Counted from the first letter of the stretch, positions 15,426-24,599 are shown. The stretch: DNA of 27,761 nucleotides from Actinomycetes bacterium (GCA_021793335.1 JAJYSW010000010.1:1-27761); one strand, 5' to 3'. The notes: generated from the letters alone by a model not told the origin. Numbers and translations: made by a program.

Positions 15426-17471
15426 ATGAGCACTCACCACCCTCAGCCAAGTCCGTTCGGGAAACCCCGGTCCCTCCCATGGCCTGACCCCGCCCTCTCC
15501 CGACGCAGCCTCGTCGTCACCGGCGCCACCGCCTTGACCGCGACGACCGCCGCCGGATGCGGATTCTTCTCCACCGACTCCGACTCGGGCAGCGGTGGCG
15601 GCGGCGACAAGGGCCCCGAGGCCCCGATGCTCGCCGACCTCGTCGAGGCCGGTGAACTGCCGCCCGTCGAGGAACGCCTCCCCAAGGAACCCGTCGTCAT
15701 CAAGGCCACCGACTCGATCGGCTCCTACGGCGGCACCTGGAACACCGCCATCACCGGCGCCTCCGACGGCCCCTGGCTGTGGCGCACCATCGCCTACGAG
15801 CCGCTGCTCAAACGCACCCGCGACTGGCAGAGCGCCGAACTCAACCTCGCCTCGGCCTTCGAAGCCAACGAGGACGCCTCGGAGTTCACCATCACGCTGC
15901 GCGAAGGGGTCAAGTGGTCCGACGGCGAGCCGCTGACCACCGCCGACGTCGAATTCGCCTACCACGACGTCAACCTCGACACCGACATCACCCAAGGCAT
16001 CCCGCCCGAGCTCCTGGGCCCCGACGGCGAACCAGGTGAGCTGGAGATCGTCGACGACCACACCTTCATCTTCCGCTTCAACGGCCCCAAACCGCTGTTC
16101 GAAGAGGACATGTCCCGCGGCACCGCGGGCCAGCGGTTCACCTTCTACCCCCGCCACTACCTCGAACAGTTCCACATCGATTACAACGCCGCGGCCGACG
16201 ACGAGGCCGTCGACGCCGGCTACGACGGCTGGGTCGCCCGATTCACCGCCCTGGGCAACCTCTGGAACTTCATGTGGGAGAACCCGGACCTGCCGACGCT
16301 CCTGCCGTGGATCTGCAAGAAGCCCGTCTCCGACGCCGACCACGCGCTCTTCGAACGCAACCCCTACTACTACAAGGTGGACGAAGAGGGCAGCCAACTG
16401 CCGTACATCGACGAAGTGCGCTACAACATCGTCGCCGACGTCGAGACCATGTTCGCCCACGCCATCAACGGCGACTACGACTTCCATTCACGCCATTTCA
16501 ACGACAACGCCCACCGCGCCGACGCGGTCGACAACGAGGCGGCCGGCGGCTACACCGTCGTCGAACTGGAATCGTCCTACTCCAGCGACATGAACATCGC
16601 CTTCAACCTCAACCACGCCGACCCCGGCCTGCGCGAAGTGTTCAAGGACAAGCAGTTCCGCGTCGCCCTCTCGCACGCCATCGACCGCCAAGAGCTCCTC
16701 GACGTCCTGTGGAGCCGCTCGGGCGAGCCGTCCCAGGCGGCCCCGATCCCCAGCTCCCGCTTCTACGACGAGGAGTTCGCCACCCAGTACACCGAATTCG
16801 ACCCAGCTCTGGCCGAACAGATCCTCGACGACGCCGGCTACGGGCTCGGCTCCGACGGCGTCCGCGCCGCCGCGGACGGCACCCGCCTCGAATTCACCGT
16901 CTCGATCGCCGACGACTCCCTGCTCGGCGGCACCTGGATCGACGCGATGGACATGATCAAGGACATGTGGGCCGAGGTCGGGGTGACCCTCCACATCAAC
17001 GGCCAGCCCCGTGAGAACTGGCAGGCCGGGATCGACGAGAACGAGTACGACCTGACCGTGTGGACCGGCGACGGCGGTGACGTCGACGAGACCACCTCGG
17101 TGATGTGGTACATGGCCGCCGGGCCCTCCGGCGGCGCCTACTGGGCCCGCCAGTGGTCCGCGCACTACACCTTGCAGGGCGCTCAGGACGAGGACATGGT
17201 CGAACCACCGATCGAATCCGTCGCCCGGCAGCACGACCTCTACGACCAGTTCCTGTCCGAACCGGACGAGGACGCGCGTGACGAGATCTTCCGCCAGATC
17301 CTGAACATCGCCAAGGAGGAGTTCTGGGCCATCGGCACCGTGCGCGGGCCGGCCCCGTGGGCGATCGTCTCCGACACCCTGCGCAACGTCGGCGGCACCA
17401 TGCCCGAGAACCCGACCTACGGCACACCGTGCCCGGCGAAGCCCGAGCAGTGGTTCATCGACGAGGAATAG
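15426..17471 (+). CDS. Tat-exported lipoprotein, Opp/Dpp-type substrate-binding protein
   Basis: A 681-residue extracytoplasmic solute-binding protein of family SBP_bac_5. The N-terminus carries a twin-arginine motif (SRRSLV, R26-R27) and a lipobox ending at C45 (TAAGC), followed by a Ser/Gly/Asp-rich linker, so it should fold in the cytoplasm and be lipid-anchored outside. The family pattern is clear: LASAFEANEDASEFTITLRE and GVKWSDGEPLTTADVEFAY, then VALSHAIDRQELL. At over 630 mature residues it is longer than a typical DppA or OppA (about 510), like the oligosaccharide-binding members of this family. ATG 15426 has GGAAGGAG upstream. It is first in a five-gene importer operon. A sugar ligand is inferred from the downstream GH42 enzyme; peptides are not excluded. 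Confidence 0.9.
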   Translation: MSTHHPQPSPFGKPRSLPWPDPALSRRSLVVTGATALTATTAAGCGFFSTDSDSGSGGGGDKGPEAPMLADLVEAGELPPVEERLPKEPVVIKATDSIGSYGGTWNTAITGASDGPWLWRTIAYEPLLKRTRDWQSAELNLASAFEANEDASEFTITLREGVKWSDGEPLTTADVEFAYHDVNLDTDITQGIPPELLGPDGEPGELEIVDDHTFIFRFNGPKPLFEEDMSRGTAGQRFTFYPRHYLEQFHIDYNAAADDEAVDAGYDGWVARFTALGNLWNFMWENPDLPTLLPWICKKPVSDADHALFERNPYYYKVDEEGSQLPYIDEVRYNIVADVETMFAHAINGDYDFHSRHFNDNAHRADAVDNEAAGGYTVVELESSYSSDMNIAFNLNHADPGLREVFKDKQFRVALSHAIDRQELLDVLWSRSGEPSQAAPIPSSRFYDEEFATQYTEFDPALAEQILDDAGYGLGSDGVRAAADGTRLEFTVSIADDSLLGGTWIDAMDMIKDMWAEVGVTLHINGQPRENWQAGIDENEYDLTVWTGDGGDVDETTSVMWYMAAGPSGGAYWARQWSAHYTLQGAQDEDMVEPPIESVARQHDLYDQFLSEPDEDARDEIFRQILNIAKEEFWAIGTVRGPAPWAIVSDTLRNVGGTMPENPTYGTPCPAKPEQWFIDEE

Positions 17472-17486
17472 GCTGAGGAACCGACT

Positions 17487-18482
17487 GTGATCAAATACCT
17501 GGGTCGCCGTGCGGTCTACATGGCGGCGACGCTGATGGCGATCTCACTGGTGGTGTTCATCATCATCAGTCTGCCGCCCGGTGACTTCGTGACGGCGCTG
17601 CGCGCCAAGTACTCGGTGATGGGCCAGGGACTGACCGAATCCGACGTACAGGCGCTCCGGGTCCGGTACGGCCTGGACGGCAACATCCTCCAGCAGTACT
17701 GGAACTGGATCACGCAGATCGTCCTGCACGGCGACCTGGGCATGTCCTTCGAGCACTCCAAACCGGTCGCCGACGTCATCGGCCCCCGGCTGGGAGCGAC
17801 GCTCGGCATCTCGCTGATCACCTTGCTGATGAGCTGGGGTATCGCCTTTCCCATCGGGGTCTACTCGGCGGTCAAGCAGCACTCGATCGGCGACTACGCG
17901 GCCACCACCGTCGGCTTCCTCGGACTGGCGGTCCCGAACTTCCTGATCGCGCTGATCTTCATCTACTTCAGCGTCACCTGGTTCGGATCCGTCCCCTCGG
18001 GACTGTGCTCGCCGGAGTGGTGCGATGCCTCATGGAACCTCGGGAAGGTCCTGGACCTCCTGGGGCACCTGTGGATACCGATGATCGTCATCGGCACGGC
18101 CGGCGTCGCGGGCCTGGTCCGCATCATCCGCAACAATCTGCTCGACGAGCTGCGGCGGCCCTACGTCACCGCCGCCCGAGCGCGCGGCGTCTCCGAGGGG
18201 CGGCTGCTGCGCCGCTATCCGCTCCGCGTCGCGCTCAACCCGTTCGTCTCCACGATCGGATGGGTACTGCCGCTCCTGCTGGTCGGCGACATCGTCGTCG
18301 GCCAGATCCTGAGCCTGCCGACCCTCGGACCGGTCCTGCTGAGCGCGCTCAAAGCGCAGGACATGTACCTGGCCGGGTCGATCATCATGGTCCTCAGCGT
18401 GGTCACGGTCATCGGCACCCTGATCTCGGACCTGCTGCTCGGCTGGCTCGACCCCCGTATCCGACTCGGACACCAGAGGTGA
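17487..18482 (+). CDS. ABC importer permease, DppB/OppB type
   Basis: A 331-residue inner-membrane permease with six helices. The first helix is at residues 10-29 with the usual VVFIIISLPPGDF. An extracytoplasmic region (about 32-100) holds LRVRYGLDGNILQQYWNWI and GDLGMSF, typical of the family. The EAA loop that contacts the ATPase is at about 226-250 (YVTAARARGVSEGRLL). A loop with Cys174 and Cys179 precedes the helix near 198. GTG 17487 follows the binding-protein gene by 15 nt with GAGGAA 6 nt upstream. It forms the channel with the next gene product. Confidence 0.93.
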   Translation: MIKYLGRRAVYMAATLMAISLVVFIIISLPPGDFVTALRAKYSVMGQGLTESDVQALRVRYGLDGNILQQYWNWITQIVLHGDLGMSFEHSKPVADVIGPRLGATLGISLITLLMSWGIAFPIGVYSAVKQHSIGDYAATTVGFLGLAVPNFLIALIFIYFSVTWFGSVPSGLCSPEWCDASWNLGKVLDLLGHLWIPMIVIGTAGVAGLVRIIRNNLLDELRRPYVTAARARGVSEGRLLRRYPLRVALNPFVSTIGWVLPLLLVGDIVVGQILSLPTLGPVLLSALKAQDMYLAGSIIMVLSVVTVIGTLISDLLLGWLDPRIRLGHQR

Positions 18483-18489
18483 GCGCCCG

Positions 18490-19647
18490 ATGACCCTCAA
18501 GACCGGACTTCCCGACGGCGAAGGCGCCGACGCGAGCGACGCCAAGGGCAACGTCGAGCGCGCCACCGCCTCTCAGCGGACGCTCGTGTGGTGGGCGTTC
18601 AAGAAGCACAAGCTCGCGGTCGTCTCGGCCTGGATCCTGATCGCGATGCTCGTGGTCATCGTCCTCACCGAGTTCGTCGCGCCCTACGGCGCCCGCCACC
18701 GGGATTCGGAATACACCACCGCGCCGCCGCAAGTCCTGAAGCTGTGGGACACCGACGGCGAGGACGGTTTCCGTTGGGGGCTCCACGTCGACGGCCACGT
18801 CTCCGAACAGGACCCGCGCAGTCTGCGGATCACCTATGAGCCCGATCCCGACGATCGCGTCGAAGTCGGCTTCTTCGTCAAGGGCGACGAGTACCGGCTC
18901 TTCGGCCTCATCCCCTGGGATCGGCACCTCATCGGACCGAAGCACCACGGCGACCCGATGTACCTGCTCGGCACCACCACCGACGGCCAGGACCTGTTCA
19001 GCCAGATCGTCTACGCCACGCGCGTCTCGGCCTCGGTCGGCATCATCGGCGTGCTGCTCGCGTTCGCCCTCGGCATCGCCCTCGGAGCGGTGTCGGGGTA
19101 CTTCGGCGGCTGGATCGACAACATCATCCAGCGTTTGATCGAGCTGTTCATGGCCGTGCCCTCGATCCCGCTGTGGCTCGGCATCGCCGCCGCGCTGCCG
19201 CCGCACATGGGACCGGTGACCCGGTATTTCATCATCACCACGATCCTCGCTCTGGTGGCGTGGACCGGTCTGGCCAGAGAGGTGCGCGGCCGCTTCCTGG
19301 CGCTGCGCAGCGAGGAGTTCGTCACCTCGGCGTTGCTGGACGGCTCGGGCCACGGCCGCGTGATGTTCCGGCACATGCTGCCCTCCTTCTCCTCCCACAT
19401 CATCGCCGCGCTGAGCCTGTCCATCCCGAGCATGATCCTCGCCGAGACCTCCCTGTCGTGGCTCGGCCTGGGCCTGCGCCCGCCGGCCGTCTCATGGGGC
19501 GTGCAGCTCCAGGACGCGAGCAAGTGGAGCGTGCTGTCGAACGCGCCATGGCTGCTCATCCCCGGCCTGTGCGTCGTGATCGCGGTGCTGGCGTTCAACT
19601 TCGTCGGCGACGGCCTGCGCGACGCCGCCGACCCCTACAAGCATTAG
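18490..19647 (+). CDS. ABC importer permease, DppC/OppC type, with large extracytoplasmic insert
   Basis: A 385-residue permease, partner of the preceding one. Helix 1 is at 42-64. Between it and the family signature LLGTTTDGQDLFSQIVYATRVS (159-180) lies an insert of about 95 hydrophilic residues rich in Asp, Gly and Trp. Peptide-type DppC proteins (about 300 residues) have only a short loop there. The EAA loop is at about 275-300 (EEFVTSALLDGSGHGRVMFRH). A similar long insert is known in Opp-type permeases that serve oligosaccharides or undefined substrates, so it fits a non-peptide cargo. ATG 18490 has AGAGGTGAG upstream, overlapping the previous stop codon. Confidence 0.92.
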   Translation: MTLKTGLPDGEGADASDAKGNVERATASQRTLVWWAFKKHKLAVVSAWILIAMLVVIVLTEFVAPYGARHRDSEYTTAPPQVLKLWDTDGEDGFRWGLHVDGHVSEQDPRSLRITYEPDPDDRVEVGFFVKGDEYRLFGLIPWDRHLIGPKHHGDPMYLLGTTTDGQDLFSQIVYATRVSASVGIIGVLLAFALGIALGAVSGYFGGWIDNIIQRLIELFMAVPSIPLWLGIAAALPPHMGPVTRYFIITTILALVAWTGLAREVRGRFLALRSEEFVTSALLDGSGHGRVMFRHMLPSFSSHIIAALSLSIPSMILAETSLSWLGLGLRPPAVSWGVQLQDASKWSVLSNAPWLLIPGLCVVIAVLAFNFVGDGLRDAADPYKH

Positions 19648-19654
19648 GTGAGCA

Positions 19655-20665
19655 ATGGAGCAACCACTTCTGGAGATCTCAGGGCTGCGGACCGGTTTCG
19701 ACACCTACGACGGCAAGGTCCGCGCCGTCGACGGCGTCGACCTGACCGTCCACGCCGGTAAGACCCTGTGCGTCGTCGGCGAGTCGGGCTGCGGCAAATC
19801 GGTCACGGCCCGCTCGATCCTGCGGCTGGTCGACGCGCCCGGCCGCATCGAGGGCGGGAAGGTCGTCTGGCACGGCGACGATGAACCGTTCGACGTGCTC
19901 TCCTTGGACCACGACGACCGGCGGCTCCAGCGGCTGCGCGGCGGCGAGATCGGCATGATCTTCCAGGAGCCGAGCGCCTCGCTGCTGCAACTGCGCACCA
20001 TCGGCGCACAGTTGATCGAGACCATCCGCATCCACACCGGCCTCGACAAGAAGGCCGCCCGGGCCCGCGCGATAGCACTGCTCGACCAGGTCGGCATCCC
20101 CGACCCCGAGCGCCGCGTCGACGCCTACCCGTTCCAGCTCTCCGGCGGCATGTGCCAGCGCGCGATGATCGCGATCGCCTTGTGCGCCAATCCGTCCCTG
20201 CTCATCGCCGATGAGCCGACCACCGCGCTCGACGTCACCACGCAGGCGCGCATCCTCGACCTCATCCGCGACCTCCAGGCCGAGCACAGCATGGCGGTCA
20301 TGTTCATCACCCACGATCTGGGCGTCGTGGCCGAACTGGCCGACGAGGTCGCCGTCATGTACCTCGGCCGAGTGGTCGAGCGCGCGGGCGTCGAGGAGCT
20401 GTTCGCCGACCCCAAGCACCCGTACACGAAGCAGCTGCTCGCCTCGGTGCCGGTACTCGGGCGCGACCGCGGCCGGGACCTGCCGACGATCCCCGGGATC
20501 GTCCCGAATCCGCTGCACCGGCCCCGTGGCTGCTCGTTCCATCCGCGCTGCGCCGAGGCGATCGCGGGACGCTGCGATGTCGACGACCCGCCCGAGGTGG
20601 TCTTCGACGACGGCCGCACCGCCGAATGCGTCCTCTACGACGAGAACGAAGGAGTCCGGGCATGA
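19655..20665 (+). CDS. ABC importer ATPase, DppD/OppD type
   Basis: A 336-residue cytoplasmic ATPase. Walker A is GESGCGKS (42-49), the signature LSGGM at 162-166 (LSGGMCQRAMIA), Walker B LLIADEPTTALD (D186-E187), and the H-switch FITHDLG. The C-terminal oligo_HPY extension (PRGCSFHPRCAEA) binds an iron-sulfur cluster in some Dpp ATPases. ATG 19655 has TAGGTGAG upstream; the end overlaps the next gene by ATGA. It pairs with the next gene product to energise the importer. Confidence 0.94.
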   Translation: MEQPLLEISGLRTGFDTYDGKVRAVDGVDLTVHAGKTLCVVGESGCGKSVTARSILRLVDAPGRIEGGKVVWHGDDEPFDVLSLDHDDRRLQRLRGGEIGMIFQEPSASLLQLRTIGAQLIETIRIHTGLDKKAARARAIALLDQVGIPDPERRVDAYPFQLSGGMCQRAMIAIALCANPSLLIADEPTTALDVTTQARILDLIRDLQAEHSMAVMFITHDLGVVAELADEVAVMYLGRVVERAGVEELFADPKHPYTKQLLASVPVLGRDRGRDLPTIPGIVPNPLHRPRGCSFHPRCAEAIAGRCDVDDPPEVVFDDGRTAECVLYDENEGVRA

Positions 20666-21666
20666 CCGAGCCGTTGCTCGAGGTCAACGACCTTCATGTG
20701 CGCTTTCCAGTGCAGCGCAATCTCCTCGGCCGCGTCACCGTGGAGAACCACGCCGTCTCCGGCGTCGACCTGACGCTCCGGGGCGGCGAGACCCTCGGCC
20801 TGGTCGGTGAGTCCGGCTGCGGCAAGACGACCTTGGGCCGCACCATCGTCGGCGCCCAGAAGGCCACGTCGGGGACGATCGTGTACGAGGGCAGCGAGCT
20901 CACCTCGCTGAAGAACCGGGAGCGGGGCCGCTACCGTCGCCAGATCCGCATGGTGTTCCAGGACCCGTTCTCCTCGCTGAACCCGCGCATGACGCTGCGC
21001 CAGATCATCGGCGATCCGCTGATCGCCGGCGGCGAGGCCCGCGGCTCCGAACTGGAGGACCGCGTCGCCGAGATGATGCGCAGGGTCGGGCTCAGCCCCG
21101 ATTACATGGACCGTTACCCGCACGCCTTCTCCGGCGGGCAGCGCCAGCGAGTGAACATCGCCCGAGCGCTCATCGTGGGCCCCAAGCTCGTCGTGGCCGA
21201 CGAGCCGGTCAGCGCCCTGGACGTGTCGGTGCGCGCCCAGATCCTCAATCTCCTGCGCGAGCTCCAGGAGGAGTTCGGTCTGACGTACCTGTTCATCTCG
21301 CACGACCTGTCGGTGGTGGAGAACATCGCCGATCGCGTCGCCGTCATGTACTTCGGCAAGATCGTCGAGCTCGCCGACACCGCCGAGCTGTACGAGAATC
21401 CTTCGCATCCGTATACCGAGGCGCTCATGTCGGCGGTCCCGATCCCCGACCCGAGCCGCCGCGGCCGGACCGGCCGGGTGCTGCTGCCCGACGACCTGCC
21501 CGATCCGACGAATCCGCCGCCGGGCTGCGCCTTCGCCAGTCGCTGCCGGCACACCGAGGCCGGACGCTGCGACGTGGGCGTCGTTCCCCTCGTCGAGGGC
21601 CTGCGCTGTGTCCGCGGCGGCGAACTCGAACTCCAGGGGATCGTGGCGAGCGAGACGGACGCCTGA
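20662..21666 (+). CDS. ABC importer ATPase, DppF/OppF type
   Basis: A 334-residue ATPase, the second motor of the importer. Walker A is GESGCGKTT (49-57), the signature SGGQRQRV (from 157), Walker B VVADEPVSALD (D180-E181), and the C-terminal oligo_HPY segment PPGCAFASRC. ATG 20662 overlaps the stop of the previous gene (ATGA) and has GAAGGAG upstream, so the two are translationally coupled. A 12-bp hairpin follows, separating the importer from the GH42 gene. Confidence 0.94.
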   Translation: MTEPLLEVNDLHVRFPVQRNLLGRVTVENHAVSGVDLTLRGGETLGLVGESGCGKTTLGRTIVGAQKATSGTIVYEGSELTSLKNRERGRYRRQIRMVFQDPFSSLNPRMTLRQIIGDPLIAGGEARGSELEDRVAEMMRRVGLSPDYMDRYPHAFSGGQRQRVNIARALIVGPKLVVADEPVSALDVSVRAQILNLLRELQEEFGLTYLFISHDLSVVENIADRVAVMYFGKIVELADTAELYENPSHPYTEALMSAVPIPDPSRRGRTGRVLLPDDLPDPTNPPPGCAFASRCRHTEAGRCDVGVVPLVEGLRCVRGGELELQGIVASETDA

Positions 21667-21677
21667 CCGATCCGCGG

Positions 21678-21705
21678 CCCGGCACGGCGGACCCGCCGTG
21701 CCGGG
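21678..21705 (+). terminator. Terminator after the importer operon
   Basis: A perfect 12-bp stem, CCCGGCACGGCG (21678-21689) with CGCCGTGCCGGG (21694-21705), closes a 4-nt loop 12 nt after the last ATPase gene. No T-tract is present. It may be only partly effective, leaving GH42 co-transcribed. Confidence 0.6.
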
Positions 21706-21730
21706 ACCCGCCGGGCGAGCCTGTTTCGGA

Positions 21731-21736
21731 TAGGCT
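21731..21736 (+). promoter_or_regulatory. Candidate -10 for the GH42 gene
   Basis: TAGGCT fits TANNNT and stands 73 bp before the GH42 start, after the terminator. No matching -35 was seen, and none of the palindromes found at the importer promoter occurs here. Confidence 0.3.
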
Positions 21737-21809
21737 GGCCCGCGGCAAGTGAGCGTTATCAAAGAAGCCGACGCGGGGCGGCGAACCCCGCCGAGAGGGG
21801 ACACCGCAG

Positions 21810-23801
21810 ATGACCGATATCGTGCCCGAGGTCGAAGGACTGGTCTTCGGCGGCGACTACAACCCCGAGCAGTGGCCCAGATCGGTCTGGGACGAGGACG
21901 TCGCGCTGATGCGCGAGGCCGGCGTGAACATGGTGAGCGTCAACATCTTCGCCTGGGCCAGGATCAACCCCGGGCCGGGCCGCTGGCACTTCGACGAGCT
22001 CGACGCCATCATGGACCTGCTCGCCGAGAACGGCATCAAGGCCGATCTGGCCACCTCGACCGCCGCGCCGCCGCCGTGGTTCTCACAGCGCCACCCCGAG
22101 ACCCTCCCGGTCGACCCCGAGGGGCGCCGCCTGAACTACGGCGCCCGCGCCGAGTACTGCCCGCACGCGCCGGCCTTCCAGGAGGCCGTCGTCGCGATCG
22201 CGTCCAAACTCGGCGAACGCTACGCCTCCCACCCGGCGCTCGCCATGTGGCACATCGGCAACGAGTACTACCGTTCCTGCTACTGCGACCTGGCCGCCGC
22301 GGCGTTCCGCACCTGGCTGCAAGAGCGCCACGGCGACCTCGACGCGCTCAACGACGCCTGGGGCACCACGTTCTGGTCGCAGACCTTCACCGACTGGGAA
22401 CAGGTGCTCCCGCCCCGGATCTCCGCCGAGACGCCGAACCCGGGCCACCTGCTCGACTTCAAGCGGTTCAGCTCCGACGCGCTGCTGCGGCTCTTCCGCT
22501 CCGAGGCCGAGGCGATCGAACGCCACGCCCCCGGCGTGCCGATCACCACGAATCTCATGGTCACCGGCGATTTCGCCGCCATGGACTACCACCGCTGGGG
22601 CGAGCACATGAACGGCGATCACCGTCTGATCGCCACCGACCACTACATCCTTCCCGAGGGCCCGATCGAAGCCGAGGCGCAGGTCGCCTTCGGCGCCGAC
22701 GCCTCGCGCGGGCTGGCCCGCGGTGGTCCTTGGCTCCTGATGGAGCAGGCGGCCAACTCCTCGGCATGGCGCGGCGGCTACTTCGCCAAACGCCCCGGGG
22801 AGCAGCTGCGCCATTCGCTGTCCTATGTGGCACACGGTTCTGAGGGCGTCATGTACTTCCAGTGGCGCGCCTCGCGATATGGGGCCGAACGATGGCACTC
22901 GGCGATGCTGCCCCACGGCGGTCCCGAGACCAAGACCTTCCGCGAGGTGAAGACGCTCGGCGGCTGGCTCCGAAAACTGGCCGAGGTCAAAGGCTCCGTC
23001 GTCCGGCCCCAGGCGGCGATCCTGCTCGACTTCGAATCGGTCTGGGCTTCGAGCAATCCCGGTGAGCCCTCGGCGTACATGCCCGCCTACCCTGAGCTGC
23101 GGCGCTGGCACGCCGCTCTGTGGCGCCGTGGCATCACCTGCGATCTCGCCAACCCGGCATGGGACCTCTCGCGCTACCCGGTGGTCTTCGCGCCCGCCCT
23201 GTACCTGCTCGATGACGACGCGAACCTGCGGCGCTACGTCGAAGGCGGCGGCACGCTCGTCGTCGGGCCCTACTCGGGCATCGTCGACCGCAACGACCAC
23301 GTCCACCCCGGTCCGCCGGGAGCCCTGCGGGAGCTGCTGGGCGTCCGCGTCGAGGAGTTCGTGCCGCTCCGCGAAGGCGAGACGATCGCTCTCGACGACG
23401 GCACCGAGGGCCACGCCTGGTCGGAGATCGCGCGAGTGGACGCCGCCGCCTCGGGCGAGACCGCCGAAGTCGTCGCGAGTTTCATCGGCTATCCCTCGAC
23501 CGGCGCGGTCTTCCACCGCCGTCTCGGCGAAGGCGACGTCTGGTACCTCGCGACCAGACCCACCGATCTCGACCCGTTCCTCGACCGGCTGGACCTGGTC
23601 CCCGAGGTTCCCGGCCTGCCCACCGGAGTCGAGACGGTCCGCCGCGCCCACGAGGACGGCCGCACGTATCTCTTCGCGCTCAACCACACCGACAAGCCCG
23701 TCACGATCCCGACCGAGGGCACCGACCTCCTGACGGGAGCGGACTGGAATCCGAGGACTCACCTCCACGGCAACTCGGCCGCCGTCATCCGCGAACGCTG
23801 A
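21810..23801 (+). CDS. GH42 beta-galactosidase
   Basis: A 663-residue family 42 glycoside hydrolase, a retaining enzyme that cleaves terminal beta-D-galactosides. The (beta/alpha)8 domain covers about 1-385, the trimerisation domain about 390-595 and a small C-terminal beta domain the rest. The acid/base is E152 (HIGNEYY) and the nucleophile E312 (LLMEQAANSSAW). Of the four zinc-ligand cysteines known in Thermus A4 enzyme, C117, C157 and C159 are present, but the fourth position is A162. There is no signal peptide, so it acts in the cytoplasm, presumably on sugars brought in by the importer encoded just upstream. ATG 21810 has GAGAGGGG 9 nt upstream. Likely natural substrates are plant-derived galacto-oligosaccharides, but this is inference. 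Confidence 0.93.
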   Translation: MTDIVPEVEGLVFGGDYNPEQWPRSVWDEDVALMREAGVNMVSVNIFAWARINPGPGRWHFDELDAIMDLLAENGIKADLATSTAAPPPWFSQRHPETLPVDPEGRRLNYGARAEYCPHAPAFQEAVVAIASKLGERYASHPALAMWHIGNEYYRSCYCDLAAAAFRTWLQERHGDLDALNDAWGTTFWSQTFTDWEQVLPPRISAETPNPGHLLDFKRFSSDALLRLFRSEAEAIERHAPGVPITTNLMVTGDFAAMDYHRWGEHMNGDHRLIATDHYILPEGPIEAEAQVAFGADASRGLARGGPWLLMEQAANSSAWRGGYFAKRPGEQLRHSLSYVAHGSEGVMYFQWRASRYGAERWHSAMLPHGGPETKTFREVKTLGGWLRKLAEVKGSVVRPQAAILLDFESVWASSNPGEPSAYMPAYPELRRWHAALWRRGITCDLANPAWDLSRYPVVFAPALYLLDDDANLRRYVEGGGTLVVGPYSGIVDRNDHVHPGPPGALRELLGVRVEEFVPLREGETIALDDGTEGHAWSEIARVDAAASGETAEVVASFIGYPSTGAVFHRRLGEGDVWYLATRPTDLDPFLDRLDLVPEVPGLPTGVETVRRAHEDGRTYLFALNHTDKPVTIPTEGTDLLTGADWNPRTHLHGNSAAVIRER

Positions 23802-23812
23802 CCCCGCTCGAC

Positions 23813-23854
23813 GCGCCCGGCCCCGGCCCGGACTCCGGAGTGGGGCCGGGGCGC
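23813..23854. terminator. Bidirectional terminator between convergent genes
   Basis: GCGCCCGGCCCC (23813-23824) pairs with 23842-23854 over 12 bp with one bulged G. The loop contains a second palindrome, ACTCCGGAGT. It lies between the GH42 stop and the end of the minus-strand DUF3159 gene. Confidence 0.6.
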
Positions 23855-23924
23855 ATCGCCGTCCCAGGTCAGCACGAACCCGCAGCGGGGCCGTGCGAGG
23901 GCGTGGAGCCTCCGAGCGGCGCGT

Positions 23925-24599
23925 CTATCCGCTCGGCGTGCCGGAGACGGCCGGATGCCGCAGGCCCGGATGATCGCTCGGGAGGACCGCCTTGACCGCC
24001 GCCCCCGAGAGCACCAGGCACAGGACCAGCAGCGGCCAGGAGAGCAGGATCTGGGCCACGCCGCCGCCCACGACGGCGAAGTTCTCGTGCTCGGAGAGCC
24101 AGAACGGCGTCAGGACCGCCACGCGCATGGTGTACATCGCCACCCACAGCCACGAGGCGACGCTGTAGGCGCGCAGGAGGGACGGATCGGCCCGCCAGCG
24201 GGCCTTCTGGCCGAGCAGCGCACCGACGACGACGCCCAGGAGCGGCCACCGGAAGGCGATCGAGCCCGCCCACACCAGGGCGCTCGCGGCGTTCGAGAGG
24301 ATGCGGGGGAGGAGGATGTCCGCCGCCCGTCCTGTGTAGAGGACGATGATGCCCGCGACGCAGACGCTCAGCAGACCGAGGAGCACGGCGCGCGGCTTGG
24401 TCCGCCGGCGCAGTCGCACGACCGCGATGCCCGCCGCGGCCACGAGCGAGGCCGCGACGCCCCAGCCGATCGAACGCCCTGTGGCGAGCCAGGTGAGGAT
24501 GAACACGACGAGGGGAGCGGTGGCGTCGAACGCGCCTCGCCTGCCGCCTAGTAGGCTGACAAGCGTGTCTTGCCGCACAGTGTCGGATGCCGTGGACAA
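23925..24599 (-). CDS. DUF3159 family membrane protein
   Basis: A 224-residue integral membrane protein with about six helices. The N-terminal LVSLLGGRRGAFDATAPLVVFILTWL matches the start of the actinobacterial DUF3159 family. WPLLGVVVGALLGQKARWR, then the YSVASWLWVAMYTMRVAV segment, also fit. Function is not known. TTG 24599 was chosen because AAGGAG lies 9 nt upstream; a TTG at 24629 would add ten residues but includes that ribosome site in the coding sequence. The promoter region, shared with the next gene in the opposite direction, contains a candidate iron box. Confidence 0.78.
   Translation of the reverse strand: MSTASDTVRQDTLVSLLGGRRGAFDATAPLVVFILTWLATGRSIGWGVAASLVAAAGIAVVRLRRRTKPRAVLLGLLSVCVAGIIVLYTGRAADILLPRILSNAASALVWAGSIAFRWPLLGVVVGALLGQKARWRADPSLLRAYSVASWLWVAMYTMRVAVLTPFWLSEHENFAVVGGGVAQILLSWPLLVLCLVLSGAAVKAVLPSDHPGLRHPAVSGTPSG

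Noticed and set aside
21749..22843. A 364-codon plus-strand frame overlapping the GH42 start
   Set aside because: It is Arg/Pro/Ala-rich in a shifted frame and conflicts with the motif-rich GH42 frame starting at 21810.
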